Assembly: GCA_902772675.1 (NCBI GenBank)
Contig: CACYBN010000069.1
Coordinates: forward strand, 1-7,292
Origin: an uncultured Erysipelotrichaceae bacterium
GTDB lineage: Bacteria; Bacillota_I; Bacilli_A; RF39; UBA660
Length of the DNA stretch: 7,292 bases
Direction: 5' to 3'
The position numbers and the translations under genes were made by a program. Numbering within the stretch: position 1 is the stretch's first letter; each line of letters opens with the position of its first letter. A model generated the notes under the pieces. It searched no databases and was not told the DNA's origin. It saw nothing but the letters and a program-made list of their open reading frames with translations. Shown here in pieces: positions 6,902 through 7,292 of this stretch.

Positions 6902-6907
6902 AGGGGG
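6902..6907 (+). promoter_or_regulatory. Ribosome binding site of polC
   Basis: AGGGGG ends 5 bases before ATG 6913. It differs from the AGGTGA sites of polA and mutM and fixes the polC start. The 19-base gap holds no terminator or promoter. Confidence 0.8.
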
Positions 6908-6912
6908 ATAAT

Positions 6913-7292
6913 ATGAGTGAAGAGATAAGAAACCTATTAGAAAAGTTAAATATTGATACTAAGTATTATGATGAACTTAATAATTCTTCAATTGAAAAAG
7001 TATCAATTAATAAAAAAAATAACACTGTCTCTTTATATGTAAATGTTGATACTAATATAAGTATTGATTTATATAAAGATTTCACTGGTGCTTTAAAAGA
7101 CTTTTTTAATAAAAAATCTTATCTTTTTATTATACCTAAAACTCCTAATTTAGATCTTTTTAAGAGTTATTTTGAATTAGCATCATTATTGATTAGTAAA
7201 AAGAATCCAATTATAAATATATTTACTGATAGACTTATTACTAAAGATGAACTTATTTATGTAGAAGTATTAAATAAAGCAGAAGAAAGACA
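6913..7292 (+). CDS. polC: DNA polymerase III PolC-type, N-terminal fragment (3' end outside window)
   Basis: PolC is the main replicative DNA polymerase of Bacillota and Mollicutes, normally about 1400-1450 residues. Only the first 126 complete codons are present, ending in an incomplete codon at the window edge. The visible part matches the family's poorly conserved N-terminal domain. After a short helix (EIRNLLEKLNI), S-I-E-K-V-S-I-N-K-K-N-N-T-V-S-L and then Y-K-D-F-T-G-A-L-K-D-F-F align by pattern with the B. subtilis PolC start (IKKLTIHKASKSWHFHF, then a helix). These segments contain no catalytic residues; the OB, PHP, exonuclease and polymerase domains would lie to the right. A strong AGGGGG site sits 5 bases before the ATG. 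The assignment rests on remembered family pattern rather than on active-site motifs, so confidence is good but not complete. Confidence 0.83.
   Translation, partial: MSEEIRNLLEKLNIDTKYYDELNNSSIEKVSINKKNNTVSLYVNVDTNISIDLYKDFTGALKDFFNKKSYLFIIPKTPNLDLFKSYFELASLLISKKNPIINIFTDRLITKDELIYVEVLNKAEER

Overview
The window is very AT-rich DNA. The housekeeping genes use AGA for most arginines and strongly prefer A/T in third codon positions. It carries a PolC-type replicase gene start, Shine-Dalgarno sites of the AGGTGA/AGGGGG type, and a polA-mutM pair as in Bacillus. Together these point to a low-GC Bacillota, most likely Bacilli or a Mollicutes-like uncultured gut lineage. The exact taxon is inference. 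The standard code (TGA = stop) fits: all eight Trp codons in the five genes that contain Trp are TGG, and mutM ends at TGA just after its zinc finger.

Region 1 (1-1622): the 3' part of a large gene that enters from the left edge. The visible protein starts with a hydrophobic segment that looks like the C-terminal end of a VirB6/TrbL-type type IV secretion membrane protein. A Gly/Ala-rich stretch, a charged region and a Pro/Gln linker follow. It ends in 29 consecutive, gap-free octapeptides of the form (V/I/Y)xGxxxxx. This is the signature of the triple-stranded beta-helix in the T4 gp5 / VgrG spike. A transfer-apparatus-like membrane protein with a spike-like tail is the most unusual thing here. 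The gene closes with a tandem TAA stop and a strong rho-independent terminator.

Region 2 (1623-5990): an extended -10 promoter drives a compact polA-mutM-truB operon. It encodes DNA polymerase I (5' nuclease, vestigial proofreading domain, polymerase), formamidopyrimidine-DNA glycosylase, and tRNA pseudouridine-55 synthase. polA and mutM are joined by a Shine-Dalgarno site overlapping the polA stop. mutM and truB overlap by ATGA. PolA and MutM belong to the same base-excision repair route (damage removal, then gap filling). TruB modifies tRNA. A weak hairpin plus T-tract follows truB.

Region 3 (5991-7292): a second promoter, a 278-residue protein I cannot assign, and 19 bases later the start of polC, which runs off the right edge. 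No tRNA, rRNA, CRISPR array, insertion sequence or riboswitch was recognised, and no gene-free stretch exceeds 100 bases.
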